Below, piece by piece: positions 8,161-15,206 of a stretch of 15,206 bases of DNA. Numbering within the stretch: the first letter of the stretch is position 1; every line of letters starts with the position of its first letter. This stretch comes from JAFGRR01 sp964499235. Its GTDB lineage: Bacteria > Planctomycetota > Phycisphaerae > UBA1845 > Fen-1342. The position numbers and the translations under genes are program-made. Below the pieces are notes generated by a model. The model saw nothing but the letters and a program-made list of their open reading frames with translations, did not search any database and was not told the DNA's origin. Where the stretch lies: positions 1 through 15,206 of the forward strand of contig CAZCKC010000092.1 in the NCBI GenBank assembly GCA_964499235.1, read 5' to 3'.

Positions 8161-8164
<4 letters not shown>
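6563..8164 (+). CDS. MacA/HlyD-type periplasmic adaptor of a tripartite ABC exporter
   Basis: This 533-aa membrane-fusion protein links the inner-membrane ABC transporter to the TolC-type channel. A single membrane anchor lies at residues 13-31. The first lipoyl half-motif covers about 72-101 (ending ELLVELDASG), a very long helical hairpin rich in Glu, Lys, Gln and Ala covers about 105-290, and the second lipoyl half begins at TKIRAPRAGLVVY (294-306). Beta-barrel and membrane-proximal domains follow. The C-terminus is polar and Arg/Gly-rich (GRGPRPGGDRS). The start ATG overlaps the previous stop by four bases and has GAGGAG five bases upstream. It is longer than E. coli MacA (371 aa), mainly because of the coiled coil, which may match a longer channel. 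Confidence 0.93.
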
Positions 8165-8894
<730 letters not shown>

Positions 8895-8895
<1 letters not shown>

Positions 8896-10166
8896 TGTTC
8901 GTCTCGCAGGTGGCGGTCCGCAACATCCGCATGGGGATCAAGACGCTGCTGCTGCACAAGTTGCGGGCGCTGCTGACGATGCTGGGGGTGGTGTTCGGCG
9001 TGGCGAGCGTAATCGCGATGCTGGCGGTGGGGGAGGGGGCGAGCCAGGAGGCGCTCGAGCAGATCCGCAAGCTGGGGAGCACCAACATCATCATGTCTTC
9101 GGTGAAGCCGGCGGAGGACGAGTCTTCCGGGGGCGCTTTCTGGACGACGGTGATGTACGGGCTGGAGTACGACGATGAAACCCGCGCGCGGGACAGCTTC
9201 GCGGCGATCCGGCACACGGTGCCGGTGAAGGTGTTGCGGCAGGAGGCGCGGCTGGGGCAGCGAACGATGGAGCTGCGGGTCGTCGGCACGACGCCGCGGT
9301 GGTTCGAGCTGGTCCGGCGGCCGATGATTGCCGGCCAGCGAATCACCTGGCGGCATGCGGAGGACCGCGACCCGGTGGTCGTGCTGACCGAGTATGGCGC
9401 GCGGCGGCTGCTGGCGACGGAGCAGGCGATCGGGCGGATGCTTCGCATCGGCGGGCTGTACTACGAGGTGATCGGGATCGTGCAGAGCGAGGGGGGGCAG
9501 GGGAGCTCGGTGCAGACGCCCGACCAAGAGGTCGATGCGTATATTCCGATCCAGGTGGCCCGGGAGCGCTACGGCGACACGATCACGCGCCGGGCGGCGG
9601 GTTCGTTCATGCGGGAGTCGGTGGAGCTGCACCACCTGATCGTGCAGGTGAATACGATTGCGGACGTGCAGCCGGTGGCCCGCGGGCTGCAGACGATGCT
9701 CGAGCGGTTCCATCCCGAGGGCGACTTCCGGATCAGCGTGCCGCTGGCACTGCTGCGGCAGGCGGAGGCGACAAAGCGCCAGTTCAACATCGTCCTCGGG
9801 TCGATCGCGGGGATCAGCCTGCTGGTCGGGGGCATCGGCATCATGAACATCATGCTGGCGTCGGTGACCGAGCGGACGCGCGAGATCGGCGTCCGGCGCG
9901 CGATCGGTGCGAAGAAGAACCAGATCATCGCGCAGTTCCTGGTCGAGACGATGGTGCTCTCGACGGCCGGCGGGCTGCTCGGGGTGGGGATCGGCGTGGC
10001 GATCCCGTGGGGGATCACGCAGGTGGTGGGCATGCCAACGGTCGTGACGGCCTGGAGCCTGGCGCTGGCCGTGGGAATCAGCGTGTCGGTGGGCATCATA
10101 TTCGGGCTGTACCCAGCGCGGCAGGCGGCAAACCTGGATCCGATCGAGGCGTTGCGGCACGAGTGA
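8895..10166 (+). CDS. MacB/FtsX-type ABC transporter permease
   Basis: This 423-aa inner-membrane permease is the partner of the preceding ATPase. Membrane segments lie at about residues 26-46, 297-321, 351-372 and 386-406. A large periplasmic MacB_PCD-type domain (about 47-290) sits between the first two, and a C-terminal FtsX domain carries the conserved ERTREIGVRRAIGA at 326-339 and ends in NLDPIEALRHE. This four-helix plan is that of mechanotransmission transporters such as MacB. ATG at 8895 overlaps the ATPase stop by one base (TGATG) and has GAGGGAG seven bases upstream; a GTG at 8892 would add one residue. It is the last gene of the operon. Confidence 0.97.
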
Positions 10167-10250
10167 GGCCGGGCGCCGGGGGGACGGATTTCGGCGCTGG
10201 ATGGGCGCACGGGAGGGTGTGCGGCGACGGGCGATGCCCGCGGGTTAATG

Positions 10251-10308
10251 GCGGGCGGCCGCGACCCAGGGGGGTAACGTCTACTTCACCTGGTTCGCTG
10301 CCGCCCGC
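10251..10308. terminator. Nested inverted repeat between convergent genes (possible two-way terminator)
   Basis: GCGGGCGGC (10251-10259) is the exact reverse complement of GCCGCCCGC (10300-10308). Inside the 40-base interval, CCAGG (10266-10270) can pair with CCTGG (10289-10293). The structure lies between the plus-strand permease, ending at 10166, and the minus-strand small gene, ending at 10321, where a shared terminator would be expected. No T-tract follows on either strand. A smaller hairpin, CGGGC-GAT-GCCCG, stands just before it at 10228-10240. Confidence 0.4.
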
Positions 10309-10320
10309 CCCCGCAGGGCT

Positions 10321-10434
10321 TTAAGCCAACGGCAGGATGCCGCTCAGCAGCGCGAGCAGCGGACCCAGGACGGAGGCGAGCAGGTCCTGGAACAGCGTGA
10401 TGAAGCCACCGAAGAACCCTTCAAATCCTTGCAT
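10321..10434 (-). CDS. 37-aa hydrophobic small protein, function unknown
   Basis: A short minus-strand gene reads MQGFEGFFGGFITLFQDLL, then ASVLGPLLALLSGILPLA, ending in TAA. The main support is the ribosome binding site: AAGGAG (complement of 10442-10447) lies exactly seven bases before the ATG, one of the best in the window. The peptide has no Lys or Arg, one Glu and one Asp. It begins with a Phe/Gly-rich stretch and continues with Leu-rich helix broken by Gly and Pro, consistent with membrane insertion or an amphipathic surface-active peptide. It converges on the export operon and lies downstream of the TetR-type gene on the same strand after a 348-base structured gap. I do not recognise a family. 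Candidate roles include a membrane-regulatory microprotein or toxin-like peptide; neither is shown. Confidence 0.65.
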   Translation of the reverse strand: MQGFEGFFGGFITLFQDLLASVLGPLLALLSGILPLA

Positions 10435-10499
10435 CTTTGTACTCCTTGTTGACGAACCGGAATCCCGTTAACCCGCCCGCTCAGCGCGTCATCGTTGAG

Positions 10500-10535
10500 T
10501 GCCCGTGACAGATTGCGCCAACGAGGGCACGGGCA
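10500..10535. promoter_or_regulatory. 8-bp inverted repeat upstream of the small gene
   Basis: TGCCCGTG (10500-10507) pairs exactly with CACGGGCA (10528-10535) across 20 bases. An alternative register (GTGCCC with GGGCAC) is also possible. It lies about 65-100 bases upstream of the 37-aa gene's ATG and could be an operator or an RNA stem in its leader. Confidence 0.35.
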
Positions 10536-10565
10536 GGAGCAGGCGGGGGCCGGGGAAACGAACGG

Positions 10566-10591
10566 CCTGACCGGCCGTACGGCCGGGCAGG
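10566..10591. promoter_or_regulatory. 26-base palindrome with one mismatch (operator candidate)
   Basis: The core CCGGCCGTACGGCCGG (10571-10586) is a perfect 16-base palindrome. Flanking bases CCTG and CAGG extend it to 10566-10591 with a single mismatched pair (A10570/G10587). Even length and perfect dyad symmetry fit a dimeric regulator site better than a hairpin, which would need a loop. It lies about 130-160 bases before the 37-aa gene and about 190 bases after the TetR-type gene. Confidence 0.4.
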
Positions 10592-10731
10592 TAACCATGG
10601 CGCAATCCGTGATCTGTCATCGCAGGTGTTTCGGCGGGAGCCGCCCGGTTGGGACGCAGGGACCGGACGGCTCCGCGAGGGAAGAGGAGGTTCAAGTCGG
10701 GATCACAGCGCCCGGGGAACCGGTCGCGATA

Positions 10732-10749
10732 CGCCGAAGCGTTTCGGCG
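10732..10749 (-). terminator. Hairpin after the TetR-type gene
   Basis: CGCCGAA (10732-10738) pairs with TTCGGCG (10743-10749) over a four-base loop. On the minus strand it begins about 33 bases past the TetR-type stop codon. The stem is tight, but no U-run follows, so it may be a weak or factor-assisted terminator. Confidence 0.4.
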
Positions 10750-10782
10750 GCCGGCGGCGGGGCAGGCTACGGAGCGGCGTGT

Positions 10783-11337
10783 TCAGGCCGCCGGTGATTG
10801 CGGCCAATCGGCCGCAAACACCTCCTTCCAGACGCGGGAGCGGGTGGTTTGGTAATCGTGCCGGTCGCTCAATGGCTGCCACGCGAGCCCATCGCAGAGG
10901 AGATCCATGGTTTCGCGTGCGACGGTGAACGCGTCATTGATGCAGAGTTCGCGGGTGACCGTGGGCGTGTTCATCAGGGCCCGTGTACCAAAGACGAGCG
11001 CCCAGACCGAGAACGCCACGTTGTCGGGTTGCCGCGGGTCATGCAGGACAAGGTCCCCGCTGTCCAGGGCCGCCAAGACGATGTCGCGCAGCAAGCCGAC
11101 GATGCGTTTCTCACAGCGCTGTAATGGCCCGACCGATGGGTTTGTCGCCCTCGTCAGGGGAGCCGCAACACGAACCACCTGCAGGGCCCGATAATGGTGT
11201 GGGTAGCTGCGGAAGAAGAATTCATCGGCCTCGCCGACGGCCACCAGGCGTTCGCGTGGCCGCCCGGGGAACGCAGCGGCTTGTTCGTAGAACTCGGCGC
11301 GACGGTCGAGCGCCTTCTCCGTGTGCTTTGCTAGCAT
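10783..11337 (-). CDS. TetR-type C-terminal (ligand-binding) domain protein lacking the HTH; possible truncated regulator
   Basis: The 184-aa product resembles the all-helical C-terminal domain of TetR/AcrR regulators (for example EKALDRRAEFYEQAAAFPG near the start and WALVFGTRALMNTPTV in the middle). Intact family members carry an N-terminal helix-turn-helix of about 50 residues. None is found in any of the three minus-strand frames across the 213 bases up to the kinase stop. ATG at 11337 is chosen because AAGAGG lies nine bases upstream. An in-frame ATG at 11454 adds 39 Pro/Gly/Arg-rich residues that overlap a strong hairpin and look noncoding, although HLKRLIP directly before the chosen start could be helical. 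It may be a decayed regulator or a free-standing sensor domain. It follows the kinase on the same strand. Confidence 0.65.
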   Translation of the reverse strand: MLAKHTEKALDRRAEFYEQAAAFPGRPRERLVAVGEADEFFFRSYPHHYRALQVVRVAAPLTRATNPSVGPLQRCEKRIVGLLRDIVLAALDSGDLVLHDPRQPDNVAFSVWALVFGTRALMNTPTVTRELCINDAFTVARETMDLLCDGLAWQPLSDRHDYQTTRSRVWKEVFAADWPQSPAA

Positions 11338-11367
11338 GGGTATCAACCTCTTGAGGTGGATGGCGGG

Positions 11368-11398
11368 GGGTCCGCGGCCGTCGGGGGGCCGCGGACCC
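11368..11398. promoter_or_regulatory. Perfect 12-bp hairpin between the kinase and TetR-type genes
   Basis: GGGTCCGCGGCC (11368-11379) pairs without mismatch with GGCCGCGGACCC (11387-11398) around a seven-base loop. It is the strongest simple stem-loop I found in the window. On the minus strand it lies 150-180 bases after the kinase stop and about 30 bases before the TetR-type start, so it could end kinase transcription or shape the next gene's leader. No T-run follows. Confidence 0.5.
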
Positions 11399-11550
11399 GG
11401 GCGACCATCCAGTGGCCGCAACCGGATAGGCGTTTCCGGCGCGGGGTCGGCCATCCCCCTCGCTCACAACAAGATGCGACAAAGCGTCGAGCCACCCGCA
11501 GATTTTTCTGGCGCGCGGCAGGGAGTGGCTGGCGAGCGGGCGGTGCGGGG

Positions 11551-14298
11551 TCAGCGCCACGCTGGTCGCGGGATGGCTTGGGGTCGCGAAGCCAGCACTG
11601 CAGCGCCGACGGCGACGCCGAGGAGCGCGGCCAGGACGAGGAGCGTGGTTTCCCACGCCCACGCGCCGGGCTGGAAGTCGAGTGGCAACGTCGTCAGCAG
11701 CTGGAGCGTGAAGATGGCGCCGATCAGCACGGCGAGGCCGTAACGCGTCGCCGCCCACAGCGTGAGCACGAGGCTCAGTCCCAGGGGGAGCCACGAGGCG
11801 ACCGGGTGGCTCATGAGGGGCAGGTACATTGGTGCTGCGACCAGGGCGGTTAACCCGATCGCCGGCCAGCGGCGCCGCAGGAGCCGCCAGGCGAAGGCCA
11901 GCAGGATTACGAGCAGCAGGGCGTGGTAGAGCGCAAGAAGCACCGCGTCGAGGACGGCCGCGAGCGTGTGCCGCGTGCCGAGCATCATGGTCAGCCAGTC
12001 GCGGATTTGCAGGGGGGGATGCGCGGTCCACCCGAGCCAGTCCGGCAGGTAGCGGTCCACAGCGGTCAGCGCCGCCAGTGCTGATCCGAGCAGCAGGCCT
12101 ATGAGCGTGTCGCGGGCCACGCGGCTGTCCGGCGCGTGGCCACGGAGCAGGTGGCTCCACGTCCTGACGGTCTGGGGCCAGAATCGGCGGACGTACGGCT
12201 CGAGTGCGAGGTAGAGCAGGCCGATGACGCCGGCCTCGAACATGGCCCCCAGCAACCCAAAAAGCAGCAGGCGGGCTTCGGCCTCCAGCTCGGGAGCATG
12301 TGATGCCCCGAGTGCCCAGGCGATGATGCGGGTGACCAGCACGAACAGAGACAGGCGGGTTGCGCCGCGGGGGTCACCGCGGCCCGCGGCGAGGTGTCGT
12401 CGCGCAATCGGGATCGCCGCCGCGAGTGCGAGGATCAGGAGCGCGAGCCGGGCGTTGATGCTGATGGTGCGGCGTGAAGCGGCCTGCCAGGTGTTGCTGA
12501 CGGTGTCGGCGGTCGGGGTCAGGACAGCGAAGAAGACAGGCTGGCCGGCGATCCCGGCCGCCTCCACCCGCAGCGCGGCGTCTGCGTCGGCGGTGGGTTG
12601 CCGGCGAAGCCAGGCGTGCGGTTCGACGGGGAAACTCCTTGCGGTCAGCAAGGGTTCGGTCGCAGCAAAGTCGGAAAACGCGAGGCCGGCCTGTTCGAAG
12701 AAGTACGACCAGTCCGGGGCGTGACCTGTTCGGCCGGGAGTAGGCACTGACTCGAATGCCCGCAGTGCACCGCTTCCTGACAACACCACCGCGACGGAGC
12801 CGGGTGTGGTACGGGGCGGGTCGTTCAACGTGGTTCGTGCGCTGCCGAACGTGACGGCAACCGCGTTCGTGGGTGCGAGCGAGTTGGGGCTGCGGCGATA
12901 CCAGAACAGGGGCGTTCGCGGTCCGGCGTCGGCGAGCGTGAGTGTTTCGGGGAGCGCGACCACGGCCGAGCTCCTTCGCAAGCCGCCCAGCGACGCGAGG
13001 GCGTAGCCGGTCGCGACGCGTGTGCCGTCGGCGCCGCCGAGTTCCCGCGCGACCTGGCTGGCCTGGTCGGCGAGGACGGCCGGCGGCTTGCTGCCGCGCA
13101 GCAACACCCCCGCGCTCGACGCTTCCAGCAGGAGGCCGACCCCGGCCAGCAAAACCGCGAGCAACGCCACGAGGCCGGTCGCGGTCGCCGGCCTGAGCGG
13201 CGTCGGGCGGGCGGCGAGTGCGACCTGTCTGGGTGACGGGGTGACGCCGGCCGCCAGGGCCACGGCGAGCGGGTCCGTATCGGGCAACGCGGCCGCCACG
13301 TCGAGCATCGACGCGGGGCGCTCATGGGGATCCTTTGCCAGGCACTGTTGGATCAGGGAGTCCCAGCGCGGATCCAGATCTGGTACCCGTTCCCGGACCG
13401 GGGTGGGACGCGCGGTTTGGTGTTGGCGGGCATAGCCTTCCGCGCTATCGGCTTCAATAGCGGGATGGCCGGTGAGGAGCTCGTGCAAAACGAGCCCGAA
13501 CGCGTAGATGTCGCTTTGCGGGGAGGCGTCGGTGCCCGCGAAGCGCTCGGGAGCCATGTAGGCGGGCGTGCCGGCACGGGCCTCGTGCGGATCCGCGTAT
13601 CCGAGCGCGGCGGCGAGGCCGAAGTCTGTCACGCGCACGGCGCCGGTGTCGTCGATCATGATGTTCGCGGGCTTGAGATCGCGGTGGAGCACACCGGCGG
13701 CGTGGGCGGCTGCGAGCGCGACGCAGAGTTGCCGCGCGACCGTGATCGCCCGCTCTTCGGAGTAGCGCCCGATGCGTTGCAGCAACGTGCGCAGGTTGTC
13801 GCCCGGGATCAGCTCCATCGAAAGGAAGACGGCGCCGGTCGCGTCGTCCACGTCGACGTCGTGGAGCCGGCAGATGTTCGGGTGGGTTACGCGTCGTGCC
13901 AGCCGGAGTTCTCTCAGCAGGCGCTCGAGCCAGGCCGGATTGTTGCCGAACGCGCTGGGCAGGAACTTCAAGGCGACCGGTTGCGAGATCACCAGGTCGT
14001 CGGCCCGGTAGACCTCGCCCATCCCGCCGCGTCCGATTGGGGCGACCATGCGGTAGCGCCCGGCGACGATCGTGCCGGCGTCAAACAGGCGCGGCGCAGC
14101 GGGCGTGTCGCCGGCCGGTTCCGCAGCGGCCGGCGCGGTGGCGAGGGCAGAGTGATGGCGCAACAACTCGTCGAGGTGGGCGCGAAGCGTGGCATCGCTG
14201 CCGCATTGCGCGTCGAGAAATGCGGCTCGTTCGGCCGCGGGCCGGGCACTCGCTGCGAGGAAGATTTCCTTTGCCCGCGCATGCTGCGCGGGGGTCAC
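11551..14298 (-). CDS. Membrane Ser/Thr protein kinase (Hanks type) with sensor domain and multi-spanning C-terminus
   Basis: This 915-aa kinase has a cytoplasmic N-terminal helix pair (TPAQHARAKEIFLAASARP), common before kinases of this type. Its catalytic domain spans about residues 82-345: glycine loop GRGGMGEVY at 89-97, Lys111 in VALKF, HRDLKPAN at 205-212 with catalytic Asp207, DFG at 225-227 and APE at 249-251, so it should be active. A membrane helix at about 373-392 precedes a ~220-residue extracytoplasmic region (FWYRRSP, PDWSYFFEQAGL). About nine further helices follow between 616 and 903. This plan is one I recall from Acidobacteriota and Planctomycetota kinases. The start is GTG at 14298, overlapping the sigma-factor stop by four bases, with GGAG eight bases upstream; an upstream GTG at 14352 would overlap it further. 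Coupling implies it acts with the sigma factor. Confidence 0.95.
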   Translation of the reverse strand: MTPAQHARAKEIFLAASARPAAERAAFLDAQCGSDATLRAHLDELLRHHSALATAPAAAEPAGDTPAAPRLFDAGTIVAGRYRMVAPIGRGGMGEVYRADDLVISQPVALKFLPSAFGNNPAWLERLLRELRLARRVTHPNICRLHDVDVDDATGAVFLSMELIPGDNLRTLLQRIGRYSEERAITVARQLCVALAAAHAAGVLHRDLKPANIMIDDTGAVRVTDFGLAAALGYADPHEARAGTPAYMAPERFAGTDASPQSDIYAFGLVLHELLTGHPAIEADSAEGYARQHQTARPTPVRERVPDLDPRWDSLIQQCLAKDPHERPASMLDVAAALPDTDPLAVALAAGVTPSPRQVALAARPTPLRPATATGLVALLAVLLAGVGLLLEASSAGVLLRGSKPPAVLADQASQVARELGGADGTRVATGYALASLGGLRRSSAVVALPETLTLADAGPRTPLFWYRRSPNSLAPTNAVAVTFGSARTTLNDPPRTTPGSVAVVLSGSGALRAFESVPTPGRTGHAPDWSYFFEQAGLAFSDFAATEPLLTARSFPVEPHAWLRRQPTADADAALRVEAAGIAGQPVFFAVLTPTADTVSNTWQAASRRTISINARLALLILALAAAIPIARRHLAAGRGDPRGATRLSLFVLVTRIIAWALGASHAPELEAEARLLLFGLLGAMFEAGVIGLLYLALEPYVRRFWPQTVRTWSHLLRGHAPDSRVARDTLIGLLLGSALAALTAVDRYLPDWLGWTAHPPLQIRDWLTMMLGTRHTLAAVLDAVLLALYHALLLVILLAFAWRLLRRRWPAIGLTALVAAPMYLPLMSHPVASWLPLGLSLVLTLWAATRYGLAVLIGAIFTLQLLTTLPLDFQPGAWAWETTLLVLAALLGVAVGAAVLASRPQAIPRPAWR

Positions 14299-14876
14299 GC
14301 GTCTGCTCCGGCGTCGAGTTGGGTCCGCAGCCACGCCTTGGCGTGCGTCCACTCCGCCTCGACGGTCCGCTTGGCGAGCTTGAGAGTTTGCGCGACCTCG
14401 TCGACGCTGAGGCCGCCGAAGAAGCGCAGTTCGACGATGCGAGCCTGGGTGGGATCAAGCGTGGCCAGCTGCTCGATGGCGTCATGCAGCACGACCGCAT
14501 CGACGGCGCCGAGGTCCAAGGGAGCCGCCTGGCTTTCGAGGGCAAGCGGTTTTTGACCGCCGCCGCGCCGGGTGCGATTGCGGGCCCGGGCATGGTCGAT
14601 CAACACGCGGCGCATGACCTTCGCGCAGACGGCGCGAAAGTGGGTCCGTCCTTGCCAGTTTACCCGGGTCTCGTCGACGAGGCGGAGATACGCTTCGTGC
14701 ACGACGGCGGTGGGCTGGAGGGTGTGATCCGGTCGCTCGTCCCGGAAGTAGCGGTGGGCCAAAGCGCGGAGCTCGTCGTAGACGAGCGGGACCAGCGCGC
14801 CGGCGTCCGCGGACGCTGCTCCGGGTGCGCTCTCGGCCAGGAGGCGGCTGATACGCTCGCGCGTCGTCGGTTCCAC
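14295..14876 (-). CDS. ECF-type RNA polymerase sigma factor (TIGR02999/PF07638 type)
   Basis: This 193-aa sigma factor directs RNA polymerase to a small regulon. Region 2 spans about residues 28-100 (DELRALAHRYFRDERPD, then HTLQPTAVVHEAYLRLVD, then FRAVCAKVMRRVLIDHAR). Region 4 spans about 135-186 (LATLDPTQARIVELRFF, then the helix-turn-helix LSVDEVAQTLKLAKRTVEAEW). HTLQPTAVVHEAYLRL is the family hallmark, replacing the acidic DAED-type stretch of ordinary ECF factors. The start is GTG at 14876 with GGAG eight bases upstream. No anti-sigma factor is adjacent; the overlapping kinase gene suggests control by phosphorylation. Confidence 0.95.
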   Translation of the reverse strand: MEPTTRERISRLLAESAPGAASADAGALVPLVYDELRALAHRYFRDERPDHTLQPTAVVHEAYLRLVDETRVNWQGRTHFRAVCAKVMRRVLIDHARARNRTRRGGGQKPLALESQAAPLDLGAVDAVVLHDAIEQLATLDPTQARIVELRFFGGLSVDEVAQTLKLAKRTVEAEWTHAKAWLRTQLDAGADA

Positions 14877-15206
14877 GTTTCGCTCTCCGAGCCCGGCAAT
14901 CGCGGGAGGGGCTCCTCAATATCCTAACTCGCCGCGAGGCGGAGCGACAAGCCGGACTCGCCATCCGGCGGCCCCGGCGCGCGCTTGCCCGGCCGCGGTA
15001 CCTGTCGAGCAGCGTGGGCGAGCGGCTGCCTGCGGAGCGCTCCGTCGTGGTGCGACGTTGGAACGGTGGGCGGTGATCGGCCCAGGATCCGCGGGCCTTG
15101 TTCATTGACGGAAGCACGCCGATGTGCCGGCGGCTGTGAACGCCGCGCGCGGCGGCGCGATTGACCAAGATCGCGGCCGGGGGTTTCCTTTGCGGGGTCG
15201 GCCGAC
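14877..15206. other. Upstream region of the sigma factor; no supported gene
   Basis: Neither strand carries a convincing gene. Frames that stay open are Arg/Pro-rich mirror frames of GC-rich DNA. The part near the sigma factor holds a promoter candidate (14921-14950). Further out are palindromes such as CGGAGCGCTCCG (15033-15044) and CGCCGCGCGCGGCG (15141-15154), which are unremarkable at this base composition. The window ends without reaching the next gene. Confidence 0.5.
14921..14950 (-). promoter_or_regulatory. Candidate promoter of the sigma-kinase operon with a palindrome in its spacer
   Basis: On the minus strand, TTGTCG (complement of 14945-14950) and TAGGAT (complement of 14921-14926) match the -35 and -10 consensus at four of six bases each, with an 18-base spacer. 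Transcription would start near 14914, leaving a leader of about 38 bases. The spacer contains CTCGC-C-GCGAG (14928-14938), a palindrome around one base that could be an operator. The promoter looks like a housekeeping sigma-70 type rather than an ECF type. Confidence 0.4.

Larger units (their letters stand above)
10435..10782 (-). other. Structured 348-base gap upstream of the 37-aa gene
   Basis: No gene is supported here. The gap is dense in inverted repeats: TGCCCGTG/CACGGGCA (10500-10535), a long palindrome centred at 10578/10579, a broken inverted repeat linking 10506-10520 with 10598-10619, and a compact hairpin at 10732-10749. Apart from the last hairpin, which can serve as terminator of the TetR-type gene, these would lie in the leader or promoter of the 37-aa gene. 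No clear -35/-10 pair is seen. Confidence 0.5.

Noticed and set aside
11338..11454. 39-residue N-terminal extension of the TetR-type protein from ATG 11454
   Set aside because: It is Pro/Gly/Arg-rich, overlaps a perfect hairpin, has no properly spaced ribosome binding site and contains no helix-turn-helix. The internal ATG at 11337 fits better.
13324..14556. Plus-strand 410-codon open frame across kinase and sigma factor
   Set aside because: It lies antisense to the kinase catalytic domain and crosses the sigma-kinase junction; the composition is typical of a shadow frame.
13896..14927. Plus-strand 343-codon open frame opposite the sigma factor
   Set aside because: Its first half is Arg-rich noise, and the plausible-looking second half is the exact complement of the sigma-factor codons.
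15195..15206. Short match between the window end and about 11441-11452 (GCGGGGTCGGCC-like)
   Set aside because: About a dozen GC-only bases, expected by chance at this composition; no longer repeat around either copy.

Overview
The window is a GC-rich (roughly two-thirds G+C) bacterial contig end. Bases 1-46 are not genomic: they are the reverse complement of an Illumina TruSeq index adapter, so this is a short-read assembly and the contig starts at about base 47. Gene content points to Planctomycetota, with Acidobacteriota as the main alternative. The evidence is an ECF sigma factor of the TIGR02999/PF07638 type translationally coupled to a large Hanks-type kinase, a CXXCH-rich cytochrome fused to TPRs, and a stand-alone amidohydrolase. 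This taxonomic call is an inference from family habits; no rRNA or tRNA is present to fix it.

Layout. The plus strand carries an eight-heme cytochrome c/TPR protein (354-2660) and a TIM-barrel amidohydrolase (2793-4082). It then carries a tight five-gene export operon (4346-10166): a 63-aa lipoprotein, a TolC-type outer-membrane factor, a MacA-type adaptor, a MacB-type ATPase and a MacB/FtsX-type permease. The export genes are joined by overlapping stop/start codons, and the operon has a candidate promoter containing an inverted repeat (4248-4289). The minus strand then runs toward the operon. Reading from the right end, it carries an ECF sigma factor (14876-14295), a Ser/Thr kinase overlapping it by 4 bases (14298-11551), a TetR-type C-terminal domain protein with no recognisable DNA-binding domain (11337-10783), and a 37-aa hydrophobic protein (10434-10321) preceded by a near-ideal ribosome binding site. 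The convergent junction near 10167-10320 holds a nested inverted repeat that may be a two-sided terminator.

How the genes work together. The export operon encodes a complete tripartite ABC pump from cytoplasm to cell exterior. Its substrate cannot be read from the sequence; the small lipoprotein at its head is the unusual component. The sigma factor and kinase form a signalling pair in which the kinase, with a periplasmic domain and many membrane segments, probably takes the place of an anti-sigma factor. The cytochrome is probably a periplasmic, membrane-anchored electron-transfer or redox protein. No mobile element, CRISPR array, tRNA or rRNA was seen. The least explained items are the 37-aa gene with its structured leader, the HTH-less TetR remnant and the short lipoprotein.
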